From NCBI GenBank assembly GCA_963971575.1, contig OZ020617.1, forward strand, positions 41,388,606-41,452,605: a stretch of DNA of 64,000 nucleotides, in the 5' to 3' direction. Shown in pieces: positions 46,081 to 59,463 of the stretch. Under the pieces are notes generated by a model. The model was given only the letters and a program-made list of their open reading frames with translations. It was not told the origin of the DNA and searched no databases. The position numbers were made by a program, and so were the translations under genes. This stretch comes from Liopterus haemorrhoidalis (lineage: Eukaryota > Arthropoda > Insecta > Coleoptera > Dytiscidae). The number at the start of each line of letters is the position of its first letter. Positions within the stretch are counted from its first letter, which is position 1.

Positions 46081-47414
46081 ATAAACGTTCAAAATTTGGA
46101 TCAGCTAACTCGTCAAATACGGCAGATATGGGGAGATCACTGCCAAAGTATGCTGAAAGATGCCAAGCAATAATTAATAATGGAGATTGGACCAATTATT
46201 AGGTACTTATTGATGATAAATGAAATCTGCTCTTTCTCAACAAAATAAAAAATTTCTATATAACTTGGCCAATTGTGATATTCTTTCTTCTATCATCTGT
46301 ACATGAAGTATATTCTCTGCTTTTCTTTTCTCCATCAATTTAGCTGTTTTTTGAATTAAAAAACAATTTGCATTTAATGAAGTCTTCTAATTCTAAATAA
46401 AATAAAATCGGCAATGTAAAAATGTTACACTTTTTTCTATGTCTGGTCTATTTCGCCATCTGTATCAAATACCTTAAATTCTTACTTTGAACCATCAATT
46501 AAACTTTTAAGTGCGGTAGTAAAGGAAATAGTTAATTATAAGATATATTTAATGAAGGCTGAATATTTAGTATTACTCTCGAGTGAGTGGTATGGCGCCT
46601 AATTGCTTAAGATCAGGAAGTGCTTGAGATCTTCTGATTCATATTTCATTGTAATGAGTTTTGATTTATGTTCTTAGAGATATATTTACAATATGACAGC
46701 GCCAAGAATAGAATGTAAACTACTTTGTCATAAAAGTTTCTTTGTCATATTTAAGATTTATTAAATCCTTTCGAATTTATATTCCGTTTATCATCGTTTT
46801 TGCAGATTTCTTTTAGTATCAATCGGAAGTGTAATCCTTTTATATTATTATAAGATGTAAGCTTGGCGTAAGTTGTAGGTCTTCAAGCGCAAAGACCTCT
46901 ACAAAGAGTTGAATTCATGTTGTTAAGTTAATTAGGAGCTCAGCGACCATGTTAAGTTAGAACTCAATGTTAACAATTTTAATTAGTTCTATAGACTATT
47001 TATAAGACTATTTATACACAATGTTTAGCTTTGTATTTAAACAAAAAATTAAAATAAAATTATGTTCGGAGGTAGAATAGAAAACTTCATCCTGTATAAG
47101 ACCTGCAAAATTAAGTTTGCTTATATTTTATAAAGCGAAAATTGAAGTATGAAATTCCACTGACGTTCAAAAATAATTCTAAACGATTCTTCTGTCTTTT
47201 AAGAGGGGGTTCTTCTGGTTAATTTTGCATTTTTTAAGCATATTTTTAAGAACGATTTGTGGAAATCTGGTAAAGTAAAGCTAAATGGGTGAAAGTCTAT
47301 CTTAAAGAACAACACTTGAAGAGTATTGCGTTAAATTTTTATTGAAAAATATTGAAAAATGAGCCATTGGCGTCATTTTTTAGTAAACACTCCAAAAAAA
47401 ACGGTGGTTGATTT

Positions 47415-47708
47415 GCGGTGTACACGATATCTAGTGACACGATCATCTTAAACATATAATTCAAAAAGTTTTGGTTAGTTTAAAAGTTTCTTCAGGTAGT
47501 GACGTCGAGTTTTTTTTATTAAATTGAGTTTTGGTACGACAAAGTCAAAAAATTGTGTTTGGTAATCGGAAAAATGGTTATAAAAAAAAAATATATTCAA
47601 AATAAAAGCAAAAACTCAACGTCACTACCTAGTAAAATGATTTATAAAGAAGTGTGTAAAATTTCAGAAAGATCCATTCATTAGTTTTTGAGTTGTGATG
47701 TACACCGC
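47415..47708. repeat. Inverted repeat, ~295 bp
   Basis: GCGGTGTACACG at 47415 pairs with GATGTACACCGC at 47697. An inner pair is GGTAGTGACGTCGAGTTTTT (47495-47514) and AAAACTCAACGTCACTACC (47611-47629). It looks like a MITE or the end of a larger element. Confidence 0.65.
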
Positions 47709-48279
47709 ATCAAAAAAAGCTATTTTTCAGAAAACGCGTTTAAAAATAAACAATGTTTTTTTATTAAATAAATATATACAGCACATATATAGCTTATATA
47801 CAAGTATATTTCAATATATGTATCAAAGATATTCGTCACGAGTCCCCTCTCTAAGAGTATAAAGCAGCTGATATCTATATTAAAGCCACATGCGCACAAA
47901 AGCGATACAACGATAGGCGCGAAAAAACAAATAATAGGTACTAGTATTAAAATGAGTATATCTCAGTAAATTTTGCTCCGATTAACTTGAAATTTTAATG
48001 GGATACTCTTGAAAATATATACAATCGAATAAGCCAATAAAAAAAAAATCATCAAAAATACCATACCCCATACCCCCCCCCCCCACCCTTAATATCACTC
48101 TTATTACCTTCGAGTTTGTCAGGTCTTGCCAAGCATCTACTAGTCGAAAACTTTATAGATTTTAAGTTACATCATACTAGAGACTTCTTCTTTTTTTCTT
48201 GTTATTCTTAGTATTGATGTGTGTATTCCAATAAATGACATTGTATTATTTCATGTTTCATTATCCATATTATTTTCTA

Positions 48280-48400
48280 TTCCTTCTTGCTATTAGCCAA
48301 TCTGAACCAGCAATTTACAGCTGTTTGTCTGATTTCCTTCAACCATCGCTTCGGCGGGTGATCTATACTCCTTTTTCCTATTTTCCATTCCATTATTAGT
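48280..48400 (-). pseudogene. LINE C-terminal scrap
   Basis: The minus-strand frame reads RSIDHPPKRWLKEIRQTAVN followed by CWFRLANSKKE, matching the final RPPKRW-DDI-KTAG--W--LA block of many LINE polymerases. About 35 residues remain. Confidence 0.6.
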
Positions 48401-49827
48401 GTGCCTAAAGTGGTTTCCAGGTTTTCTTTATTTAAGTATATCTGCCCTTTCCACTATATAAGGAAGTCTTATGTTTGCCTTTATGGTTTCGTTTTTTCCT
48501 TCACCTTTGATTTTTCAGTATACTCCTATTTATTGTTCTTTGACAAACTGCAATCCAGTAAATGATTTTTTTTTTTTATGAAAATTGTTTCAGTACCGTC
48601 GATAAATTAAGGCATCATTATCGCTTTTAGTTTATTTGGAATTCTATCTACGTCTGGACTGTAGACAGTGCCTGTGTAGAGAGCGCCTGAGTGTTTTGTT
48701 TTTTTCAGTTTGTTTATAAAAATTATGAAGTTTTAAGGCATAAAAAATCATAGTGTCTCCCATCCTTGAATTCCTGGTACATCCTAAAATCTCCTGGAAT
48801 TTGAAATTGCACCATGGATTCCTTGAATCTCATTACAATTCCTTGAATTAAGAATTTTAAGTCTAAATATTATATTTAACGTTTAGACTGAAAATTCATA
48901 TTTAAAAGATATATTAGTTTGTTAATAACATTAATAAAAATTCAGCCGACATTCTTGACATTCGCGGGAGTTACGTTCCTTGGTTTTCCGCGAATGTGGA
49001 AAATCCGCGAATAACTCTAACCATAAAATTTAGTTTCGTCGGCATATATATTGCACCCATAAATAATGTACAGTAGTATATACCTTTTGGCTGTGTGAGA
49101 ACTCTTCAACCGTATTTTATTGCATTGAAACTGGGTGGGACATTTAACGTAGTAAAGTAAGCGCAATATTAGATGATATCCCCTATGTGTGAACGAGAGG
49201 CCGCTCGTGAATACTACCCGAGTGAAAAAAAAAAAAAAAAAAAATTGGCTTTTATTGTCTGAGCGATCGAAGAAACTTGGCAAGACGCATGGGCATTTGA
49301 AACATATCTATTTTATCAAAATGACTAGGTCCAAACCAAAACGCGTTGTTCGCGCTGTGGGTTATGTATTGCGCTCCCTCTACGTACAATGAATTTGACT
49401 TGTAAACTACGTCGATAATTTTTCTTTACATTTTTCTCTACGCCAATCCTAAAGGATTATTTGCGCAAATCTTGTCTGGTGTAAATCAGACTCGTAGAAT
49501 AATTAGGTACTGAATTATTATCATTTACGTTTTTAGGAAATTAATTTTCAGGCAGTTTAAAGCTTTCGCTTGATTTAAATTATTTAAAAAAATATAGGGA
49601 CCCTGAGAGTCATAAAAATGGTCTATGTTACCATAAACAATTACATGAACACGTTCGTGATTTTTTTTTTTTTTTAATCTGTGCACTCCTTTTTTATTTT
49701 GAGGTAACATACATACATACACACAAACCAATTAATTTATTTATGAGTATAGATATTTTTTGTGCAAAAAACGATGCTAAAGACTAGTGAAAAATGTAAA
49801 TGATACTAGAAACTAGTGCAGTCGATA

Positions 49828-50139
49828 TTCACGACTATATCCCAAACCCTGATATCTGCAGTCATGATTATACCAGATCTGTTGCTTTCACATTGCTCAA
49901 CGATACAAGCAGTACTGTTTTCTTCTTACTATTTGGGTTTTTTAAATCTCCATCCATGTCTTACTAGTATGTCATGAATCATAGTTACTGAAGTTTGCAT
50001 CTAGTTTATGCTTGTTAAGACCCAAATAATAATAAAGGTCGTATTGTTAGGCATTAGAGGACGCGCGATCAGGTATAATTTTCCCAAACCCTGATATCTG
50101 CTATCAGGGTATGGGATACAGTCGTGAATACTTAGCCAT
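49828..50139. repeat. Inverted repeat with CCCAAACCCTGATATCTGC arms
   Basis: ATATTCACGACTATATCCCA and AACCCTGATATCTGCAG at 49828 are matched inverted by GATATCTGCTATCAGGGTAT and GGGATACAGTCGTGAATA at 50094-50139. AAACCCTGATATCTGC also occurs directly at 50095. Confidence 0.65.
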
Positions 50140-52110
50140 TAGCGGATCTAATTTCAAGCGAATTCATCCTAAACTCTGACGATCTGCAATAGTGAAGGCT
50201 ACACTAAATCGCGTGCCCTCTGAGAAGCACTTATTTCTGTATTCTACAGATCAAGAAGCTGGATTTTGATCTGCAGACGGGAATGATCCGAATCTTCCTT
50301 TTTATTGAGCCTTTAAGATCACCCAACAAACCGATTATTAACATACAAAATTTCACCTTGTACCCTGGGTATATTTTACCAAGCTCAAACATATCTGAAA
50401 AGATTAAATCTTATCAAACATTTTTATGTTAATCATCTATCATCTAAAGATAAATTTCACACAATTTTAGCAGTGATTTTTTCTCTAAACCCTGACACCA
50501 TTTCCTTTATTTAAAACTGTCAAATTAAATTAATCTTATAGATCTTATACAAATAAACAAGATGAAAGATTATATATGCAACGGCACACTTCTGGTAAAA
50601 GTTGAGATAGCAATAATCGTGACATCATATCGTGACATCATACTCTACTGTTATACTGAATTTTATTAACAACTTCACTAAATTATAAGGTAGAGGATAT
50701 AAACGCATTGTGCAGGTTAGGCGTGGTTATCATTGTACTAAACAAATGCATTGTCTGCTATGCAATTCAAATGCATGATTTAGAAAAAATAGATAGAAAT
50801 AGAGCGGATAAAATAAGGGATAGAGAAAAACAACTTTACGATAGAAAAAATTGGGGATTTTTGAAAGTTTTCTCACTTCTTAACAACTGTTTTGATTAGT
50901 TTTTAGTCAATTAAATTGGTTTAACAAAATAATCTAATGGTGATATTTTATACAAATTCTATAAAAGAACAATCTTCTGTCATAGAATTTGAATTACTAT
51001 GATACATTATTGTACTATATATTTGGATTGTGTAGTATTCAATTCAAATGCACAATAATAAAAATAGATAAAAAATAAAGTGGATAATAACCCCCTCTCT
51101 TCATCTGGATTTGTTATGTCAGATCGTTCCAGGATTTTTGTATGCATGTGAAGTCATATTCTTCAATGGACATCGTGGAGTAACTGCTGGTGTCTAATTT
51201 AGGCTAGTGGCATCATTGGACCTTTTATTTTTATGTTAATGGAAATGCCATTACTGTCACTGTTGAATGATATCGTGCGATGCTGCAAAATTTCTTTTTG
51301 AAATTAATGAACAAGGTCAGCACACGGATTTCAACAGAATTTGCATTTGCATTTTCTAACCGAATAATTTAAAAATTTGACATCGTTTGATCATCTCGTT
51401 CAACTACGATAGATCTTTTCTGTGGAGGAAAGGGTCTATACCAGCGATTGCGAACCTTTTCTTCCAATGATATCAAGCTAATAACAATTCAACAGTTTAT
51501 GTACAACATTCAACGAGAAATTGACACCAGAAATATACGGAAATAGTTCTTCTATTAGATGTTCTTTCTTGTGTCTTTCTAAGGGTCGACTGTTGTCCAG
51601 TATATTTCCCACACCTTCTTTATCAGTATGTCATCTTTTGTCTTTATATAGGCGGAAGTAACAGAACAGAATATGAAAAAAAAAAAAAAAAAAACGTTTT
51701 AGGACGATTGAAAACAATATTGAAACCTAGTAAAATATAAAGTGATCAGCTGACAAAAGATATAGCGAATGTATAGCAATTTACATGATATCTGGAAGAG
51801 TCTGATAAGAAATGAAGAGGATTTGTAACAGTGAATATAGTGCCTAAGAAGGATTAACTAATCTGATGGATACCGTGTCTTTCCTTTCATATATTGTTGA
51901 AATCTTTCTAATATCAGGACAACTCATCACAACTCCTTTCAGAGCTTTCAGGTTGTACCGAGTCTTCTGTTGTATTTTGACGACTAGTTTTTTCAATCGG
52001 CGAGTACTAAATTTTTAAATAACAGTCTCATCTAGCGCCATAAATTTGAAACAAAATACAATAGTCTCACAAAATTAGAAGAGTATTAGTAAAAACACAT
52101 ATTTAGGTCT

Positions 52111-52233
52111 GTTCATAGTCATTTCCAATGATTTTTTACTATCAGACGAAAGCGCAGAGTTCGTAGGAGTGTGTTAAAATTACTCTACGCTTGCGGCTGG
52201 TAGTAACAAATCGTTGGAAATGACTCTACGAAG
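52111..52233. mobile_element. Hairpin MITE, ~123 bp
   Basis: GTTCATAGTCATTTCCAATG with ATTTTTTACTATCAG at the left; the right carries the diverged complement GGTAGTAACAAATCG and TTGGAAATGACTCTACG. The arms make up most of the element. Confidence 0.7.
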
Positions 52234-53070
52234 AAATCATTTATCAAACGGTGTTGTTTTAGTGTTAGTATGTATTTCGAACTGAATTAAAAGTAATTAA
52301 ATTTATTTCTTGTTGAGGCGGACGAGTGTATTTTTTTAATAATTATACAATTACTATGTTTTAATTTCACTTTATTAACTTATATATTTATAATTACACG
52401 ACTAGTTTGGACTTATTAGGACATTTTCAAGTGTGCTTATTTTTATCTGGCGAGTAATAATCGTCGCTATTTGTCGAGCCTTGCGAACTGGGAATACCTA
52501 AACTTGGTGTACTCTTTATTTTATTTTGTATTTGAGTGTACCTATTCCCAAAGTTTTAATATTCTGTGAATTATAACTGTTACAGTATTATTTGCATATT
52601 TTATTACCTAATTTCGAATACTTAAAATTCCCGAGTTTTCTAGGAAGTGCTTCCTGTGTGCACAGGTCGTTGGTTTCAAACGACAGTGCTAATGCCGCAT
52701 GTTACTTAGTATTCTTTGCACCTCTTATTAAGAACCTAATTGATGTTAATCGTATGGGAATAAAAACAGAGATTCTAAAACATTTGATTTAAGACATGCA
52801 ACTAATTTAGTGACAATTAAGATTAACTTTCTATTATAATTGCAATTGGCTTGGGCTGGTCATTGTATTGAAAATACTAGAAGCAGGTTAGGATCTGGAA
52901 AATTTCCTTTTCGAAATAGCGGGCGACAAGACCTTGTGCAGTTATTTGAAGAAATGATAGCGGAATGTTCTAGAAGCTCTAGAATATTGGTAGTAATAAA
53001 TTAAATTAAACTTCTAGAACTTTAGAGGAGAACCTGAGTGCGAGTTCTAGAACCCTCGTCACAGATATCA

Positions 53071-53325
53071 AAACTCAGCTAGAAGACTAAATTTAAAGAC
53101 AGATTCTATTGGGTAGACTGCAAGGAGGATGTTAGAAATTGGTGCAGGAATTGTGAAGTCTGCGCTGTAGTAAATGGACCAAGAGGGTGGAAACACCCAT
53201 GCGCCAGTACAATGTTAGAAGTCCTTTTGAGAGGTTAGCCATCGACATGGCAGGGTCCTTTCCAGAGACGGAGACTGGAAATAAGTACATTTTGGTGGTC
53301 ATGGATTTCATTAAGAAGAAATGAT
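53071..53325 (+). pseudogene. Ty3/gypsy-type integrase relic
   Basis: Frames read KFKDRFYWVDCKEDVRNW then CRNCEVCAVVNGPR, the His/Cys zinc-binding end of an LTR-retrotransposon integrase, followed by SPFERLAIDMAGSFPETE and GNKYILVVMDF, the start of the integrase core with its first catalytic Asp. One frameshift lies between the two parts near 53200. The rest of the core and the LTRs were not found, so it is a dead fragment. Confidence 0.75.
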
Positions 53326-55644
53326 GACCAATAGATCAAAAATACTACACCAAATTAATCGACGTGATTCCGAAAGATCTACTAAAGACAGAGAGACGAC
53401 ATCGTAAAAGCAATGGCTTAGAGTAACGAACGATAGAAGTGGATCATTCTAAAGTAGTATGTTCGTTATTGAAATGAACAACGTTGATGAGGTTCTTTTG
53501 GCTGGTTCTGCTTTTGCCATGGTATCGTTTACAGGCTGAGCTTTGAGGAAACAATAATCTGGGGCCGGACCTTCAGAAAATAATAATTACAGGTCCGATA
53601 TCGGTTAAAAAAATAATAAATGTGTGTAAACAGAAATTGTTCTTTATTAATATTTCCCTCTTCGCGCGGAAGCTCCGGCAGAAACGCCACAAAGGGGCAG
53701 AAAATACTGGTAACATCTAAAATACATAAACAAAGTGTTCAGTCAAATCGGGTCTGTAGCAAACGGTATCGGTATGTCTGTGGTCTTATGGAAAACGGTA
53801 GCGGTAATGCCAAATATTATAAAAATGCTAAATATGGCAATGAACCCAAAATATTATGCGGAATTTTATGTTTTTATTTGTTGTTAATTAATTGAAACTA
53901 ACTGGAAAAAGTATCTGAGACTCGTATGATTTACAAAATTCCGGTAACAAGCAACAAAAAAAATATCCATTTGAAGAATACCGTATCACATTTAACAGCC
54001 GGTATCGTCGCCAAGACAGGAACTGATAGCATTATTGGGAGAACCCATTACAGAGCATGAAAAGTAACTACTCCCTTTTCCCTTTACTGCATTCTAACGT
54101 AAGAACGGACTATAGAAACACTGGTATTTCAAGTATTATTAATTATTACGATTACCGACAGAGAGATTAAAACAATTATGCAACAAAATTACAAATAATA
54201 AAATTGGATAGTGATTTGTAAAAAACAAGAATCCAGGCTCAGACCCTGTAGATTGCACGGGCTCCTGTAATTTGTACTGACTTCCCCCGTCTCTCGACGG
54301 CTCTAATTGTTATGTCATCCGTTGAATCTTCATAAAATTAAAAATTGTACCGTTGTCGCCATATACTATTTATGCAAATTGTATATGTATTTCTGATTTT
54401 ACCTTTCATAACTCAAGTCACCTGCTCATTTTACTTTGTTTTGTTTTGATATTTCTGTCACCTTTCAGTAAGGAATTTAGAGCGATCACCATTCGTAAAA
54501 TTATCTATGTCTTTTATCTAAAATCTTGTCACTTCACGTTATTTCTATTTTTGTTAACGCACCTTAATCTGTTGAACTATTTATCAGTTGAACAAGTTGG
54601 ACAAGTTGTACTTAACCGTTAACCGAAATTCTATATTTTAGCCACCTTCACAAATAGCTGTACTTTTGCATCATCGTGTTTGATCTATTGAACAGATTGT
54701 GGAATTAGGCATAATAGGAACGAGGCGGATTAGCTACCTACACTATTAAGTTCTTAAAAAGTTATAACTCATTGTAGAATAAGCATTGTCTGCATTCGTA
54801 TGTAGTATCATTATTTATGTTCTTTTAGAACATTAACAAATATCTATGAAACAGTATGTTCAAATGATATGTAATCATGAGTTATTATACAATGTATTTT
54901 ACTGTGTCCAGACGAAACAATGTTCAGTCAGAAGATCTGAATCCAGATTTTCTGAGGGCAAATGCAGTATCTTTGTCTAGTAAAAGAGGGAAAAAACTAT
55001 ACAATATATTTTACAACTGATAAGTAATGGCAATAATTCAGAGAATCACTGCTTGCATGAGTCTTAAACAAGAAACACCAGTCAGTTTTCAAAATATCTA
55101 CCTCTGGCCTTTACATACGTGTTAAGTCTCTGCGATCACTCGTCAATAGAATTGCCTTCATCAGGGAGTGCTTCAGACTAGCGATATTAGGGTGTTTCTT
55201 CTAGACCATGTCCTGAGGCACAGACCACAATTTTCCAGTTGGTTGAGGTTAGAGCTGCTAGACGGCCAATCAGCAGGAGAAATGAAGACCGGTACATTGC
55301 TTTTAAGTCTCTGCTGCATAGTCTTCGCTTTATGGGCTGACGTTGAATCTTGCTGGAAGCTCCATTAGTGACCACCGGAGAGGGTGTTGTTCAGTTCTTT
55401 AACTTCCTACTTTAACATGGTGTCGTAGTAGATTTTGACAGACGTTTTTACCACTTTCTCGTATAAATCAAGCTTAGTGGTACTGTTACAGGTTGCACCT
55501 CATCCAACCATATCTGAAGCAGAGTATATGTTCTTACTACATATAAGCAATTTTAGGCATAAGTGGTGTTTCAACCCTTGTGGTACTTTTTAGTATTTTT
55601 TTCCCCATAAATATATATTGGGGCTAATCTCTATATCCGGGCTG

Positions 55645-55720
55645 CCCAACCAGTCGATCGCGATCTACCGGCCGATCGCGGCTTGATTTTAAATAGATCT
55701 TTAGTTAAAAAAAAACTAGT
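55645..55720. mobile_element. Isolated hAT-like terminus
   Basis: GGGCTGCCCAACCAGTCGAT and CGCGATCTACCGG have the look of a hAT left end. The matching right end was not identified up to 56050. Confidence 0.35.
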
Positions 55721-56960
55721 TGGTTAGGATATAAAATAACCTAAACAACAAAACTTAAAAACAGAGAACCATTTTCTAATCATCTTGCATAAAAATCGTT
55801 GGCGATTCGTATTAACCGTCGGGCTAAAAGTGCAGCTTTGGAGGGCCTATGAAGAATTTTCATAAACATTTTTTTAAATATCGTTTTGAATTTTGGGTTA
55901 TTTTTACATGAAAAACAGTTTCAAAATTGCAATGTAATGCATTTATTCAAAATTTTCTTCTCGGGGGATGACCTCCACACTCGGGTGGGCAATTCAATTT
56001 TGGCTTTTGTGCCCCGCTAAGAAAATTTTTTAAGCTGCACGTTTGTTATAACCTGTTCATACAGTCTTTTTAACAACCCGTATCGCCTTTAAATAAACTT
56101 GAAATAAGGCTATCTTTCACCTAGTGACAGGATATAAACTATTAATAGAATGTGCTAATCATTTTATTGTTGCATATTTAATATCATAATTCCGTAAGCG
56201 TGTCATCTGTCTATTTATTTATTTTGTATTTGGTAAGGAATGTTGAGCCTCCGGCAAGTCTTGATAGAATTGTTAAATATTTAAAGCTAATTAGGCGTGA
56301 AGTATTGCTCAAAGAAAAAAGAATGCCTGTTATGTTTAAGTGCCAAGTTAATAAAACTTACTAGATGCAAAATAAAAAGCATTCCGAAAATGGACAATGG
56401 ACAATGATAAGAGAAATTGATAGACTATTGTTACAAAAATGATTTGCAAATCACTTTCTTATCAAAATCTAATTTTGTTGTGCGGGTTGTGTGGGTGTGC
56501 ATTTCTTTTATGTATTTTAACAAAGATTATGATTTGTTGTGCATATAAAATAGTTATGACTAAGAACTAAATAAAGACAATTTGATTTCCATCCATGTAT
56601 CCCCAAAATCCGATATATTTGAGGCCTTGGATGTGTACTAAAGATTGTCGATCTTTCTACAGGTTAGTTTGTAGTTAATTCTTACATGAAACAGGCTGTA
56701 ATTCTGTCACATAAATTTTAATAATCTCCTTTTTAAATTGTTTGCAGAAATGTTTGCAAGTCATAAAGTTCCTCTCGGTTAAGGATCGTTATAACGACTT
56801 CCGTTTCCGCTTTTTGTTTAAGAATATGCGCCATGGTAATATTTATTAGTCACTTGTGCAAATTTGAATGACTAAGATTGAATTTAAGAATAAATGAATT
56901 TTTAAAGACAACCACAACTTATCTACATCTATCTCTATAAATATCAGGCATCGTTTGCCT

Positions 56961-57094
56961 GTCTGTCAGTCTGTTTGTTTTTCTGTCTGTATGTCTCTCT
57001 TTCTCGCTGTCTGTCTATTTGTCTGTCTGTCTATCTGTCTGTCCGCTCGTCTATCCGTCCGTCCGTCCGCCCGTCTTTCTGTCTGTCTGTCTGT
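56961..57094 (+). repeat. (GTCT)n imperfect microsatellite
   Basis: About 130 bp of GTCTGTCT-type tetranucleotide repeat with GTCC and GTTT variants. It is followed by GCGCTTTTCACTCGAGAAC and TGCTGATCCAATTATCATGA, sequence that often adjoins such tracts in arthropod repeats. Confidence 0.85.
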
Positions 57095-58529
57095 GCGCTT
57101 TTCACTCGAGAACTGCTGATCCAATTATCATGAGGTTGTTTTCTATCCTTAGTTACGTCATCATCTGGTCGGATTTTCGGATGTATTTTATTAATATCGG
57201 TTCAGCAGTGTCAGTTATAATGATATTTGTGCACGCAGGTAATATGAAAGTCATGTTTTCCATTCATACACATTTTCTTGAAATTATCCTCCACATAAAT
57301 TTCTACTCCCTCACCTCCCCCACTTAAAATTTTAGAATTTATACTCCTCCGTTCTCATTTAAATTTATGATTGTATATTGGGACCTCATAAACTTTTACC
57401 ATCAGGGGTCGCTAGTGGACTAAATGTGCCTCTGGTCGTCTACCACCAAGAAAGTTATTGAGATGAGGGAGTAAACGATAAATATATGGCTCCGAATGGA
57501 TCTGTAGAGTGATTTTTATGAATATTTAGCAGTTTTTATACACATTGTCATATTTAATTTTATAAATTTCGGTATAATTTTGGCAAAAAATAATTATAAA
57601 GTCTTTTACATTTTAAAATTTACGTTATTGTGATTTAGATGTCACTAGTGAATGTTATTTCTTATTAGTATTCGACGTAGGTTTATTATTATGTCACTCT
57701 CGAGTGCATGAACATTCATGCCTTCATGTTATCTTTTGCTAATATTGTCAAACATAAAAGTTTGTTCCTATTATTTTATGATTTAATCATCTGATTTAAA
57801 AATTAACGAAGATGAAAAAATAATGGGTATCATTGACGTCATTTGCGCACATAGTAATCTAAGACACTCCTGTGGCCAACGTCACTAAATGACGGCGTTT
57901 GAATCTGTTAACATTTAATAATTAATAACTTTCTTATGGAATAAGATTTTTTTTTACTTCATAATATTTTCTAATTGCTATTTTTGAGGTGCAAATACTA
58001 AATTTCTCTAATTTTATATCATTCTAGAAGTCTATTGTCTAGGGTCCAATGATCGTATAAAAGAAGTACTAGCATTTAAGCTAATCGATAAAAGAACGCG
58101 AAGACGAGAAAATTTGTCGGAAAAATCGTTGGGGTATTACGTGTTAATTTAAACAGGGTTTAATCGTACAGTATTTAATGATATTATGTACAATCGCAAG
58201 TATTTAAAACACTGTTAATTTGTAAACTGTTAATGTAACACTGTTAATTTTTTATGGAAATTTTACTGTAGAATTAGATCATTAAATTTATTATATTAGT
58301 TAACAATTACACTTTTAAATTATTCTTAGAATATTTACGTCATGATGAGCAGTTTGCTATGATGCTGAAGCCTGCAGAAAAATACATTTCTGTTAAAAAA
58401 ATTGTTGGAATGCTGACATCATTGTTATATGTTTACTTACTTAAATGATAAAAAGCATGTTTTGTTTTTTTATAAACTTTTATGAAAGTTGTATTAATCT
58501 TTTAATTGATTTTAATTTTTTCTTCGCAG

Positions 58530-58809
58530 ATCTCTGACATTGTAGTCGGACAAGAACCGAATGTGTCTGCTCGTGAAGCTCTCCTGAGATGGGCTCGTCG
58601 TTCAACTGCCAAGTACCCAGGAGTTCGGGTGAAAGACTTCACCTCTTCCTGGAGGGATGGTTTGGCTTTCAATGCCATTATCCATCGCAACAGGCCCGAT
58701 TTGGTGGACTGGAGAACTGTCCGCACCAGGCATACCAGAGAGAGATTGGAGATGGCCTTCCACGTCGCGGAAAGAGAGTATGGAGTTACTAGACTACTTG
58801 ATCCCGAAG
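58530..58809 (+). CDS. shot: spectraplakin (short stop/MACF1-like) exon: CH2 domain
   Basis: Internal exon of 93 codons plus 1 nt, entering in phase 0 after a TTTTTTCTTCGCAG acceptor and leaving in phase 1 at G|GTAAG. It encodes ISDIVVGQEPNVSAREALLR, then the CH2 hallmark DFTSSWRDGLAFNAIIHRNR, then EYGVTRLLDPE. This agrees nearly residue for residue with my recall of Drosophila Shot and vertebrate MACF1/dystonin. The phase-1 end (GAA G) fits the next family codon, Asp in LLDPEDVD. The exon that should follow (…DEKSIITYVSSLYD) is not found in the last 5.2 kb. CH2 tunes the actin binding of CH1 and is the only CH domain in the shorter isoform class. No disabling change is visible. Confidence 0.97.
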
Positions 58810-59463
58810 GTAAGAAAAATATTAGATTAAACACTATGTATCGTAGGGATAAGTGAAACGACACTTCCACTCATTGTTTTTCCACTAAAAATTTACAAAT
58901 TGCCAATTGCAACGTTTCATCTGTTCAAGGAACTTGTTTCACAATGTGTTCAAATGTGTTCCCTTATTTCCCAATCCACCAATTTCGATGTAGTTGTGTC
59001 TATTGAAGTCGTTTTACCCTCTAACCTCTACGAAGCGACTCGACCATGAAGATTAGTCTCTTGCAATCGGCGCTACACTATACTCATATAAATTTCTTGT
59101 TCTCTGCGCAAATTATAATAAATTCTGTGATTTCTAGTGTGGTTAATTTTAGATTACGTTTACTTATTATTATTCGTTGATTATCGGCGTTGGTGGTGAT
59201 TCGCGATGGTTCAGGAATCACTCGTCTTGGTCTGTTAATTCTTTTGTTTTGAAGAAAGAACGCTGTGCTAAGTTAGATGAATTAGCAGCTTGAGTTTTTT
59301 CTTTGATTACTTGTTGGATTAGATTGACTTAATTTGTCATGGTACCCATTATTAAAAGCTATCAGTTATCAAAGTTTTTACCATTTATGTGCAAGTTGGT
59401 CCTTTTCATAACTGTGTTTAATGGCATTTTGATGCCCCTTTATCGCTGTATAAAGCTTATTTA

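Larger units (their letters stand above)
6343..58529 (+). other. shot: Giant spectraplakin intron between CH1 and CH2 exons
   Basis: A 52,187-bp intron in phase 0, from the donor GTCAGA at 6343 to the acceptor CAG at 58527-58529. It holds the alternative first exon and most of the mobile elements listed here. Stretches in which I see no recognisable feature beyond AT-rich DNA: 6343-7230, 9430-10120, 13620-14420, 15150-16880, 16970-18430, 20060-21560, 22850-24460, 28000-28990, 31000-32550, 32800-33930, 37010-37890, 40520-41840, 42210-43450, 43700-45590, 46080-47370, 48400-49820, 50150-52100, 52240-53050, 53340-55640 and 57330-58500. Confidence 0.85.

Noticed and set aside
49017..49392. Frames around an A-rich tract at 49205
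   Set aside because: Products are driven by poly-A/poly-T; the GTTACGTTCCTTGGTTTTCC block at 48970 may be a MITE end, but no partner was found.
57019..57327. 102-codon frame with Ser-Val-Cys repeats
   Set aside because: Its first third is translation of the GTCT microsatellite; the rest has no similarity I recognise.
58502..58870. 122-codon minus-strand frame over the CH2 exon
   Set aside because: Antisense shadow of the clearly conserved CH2 coding exon.
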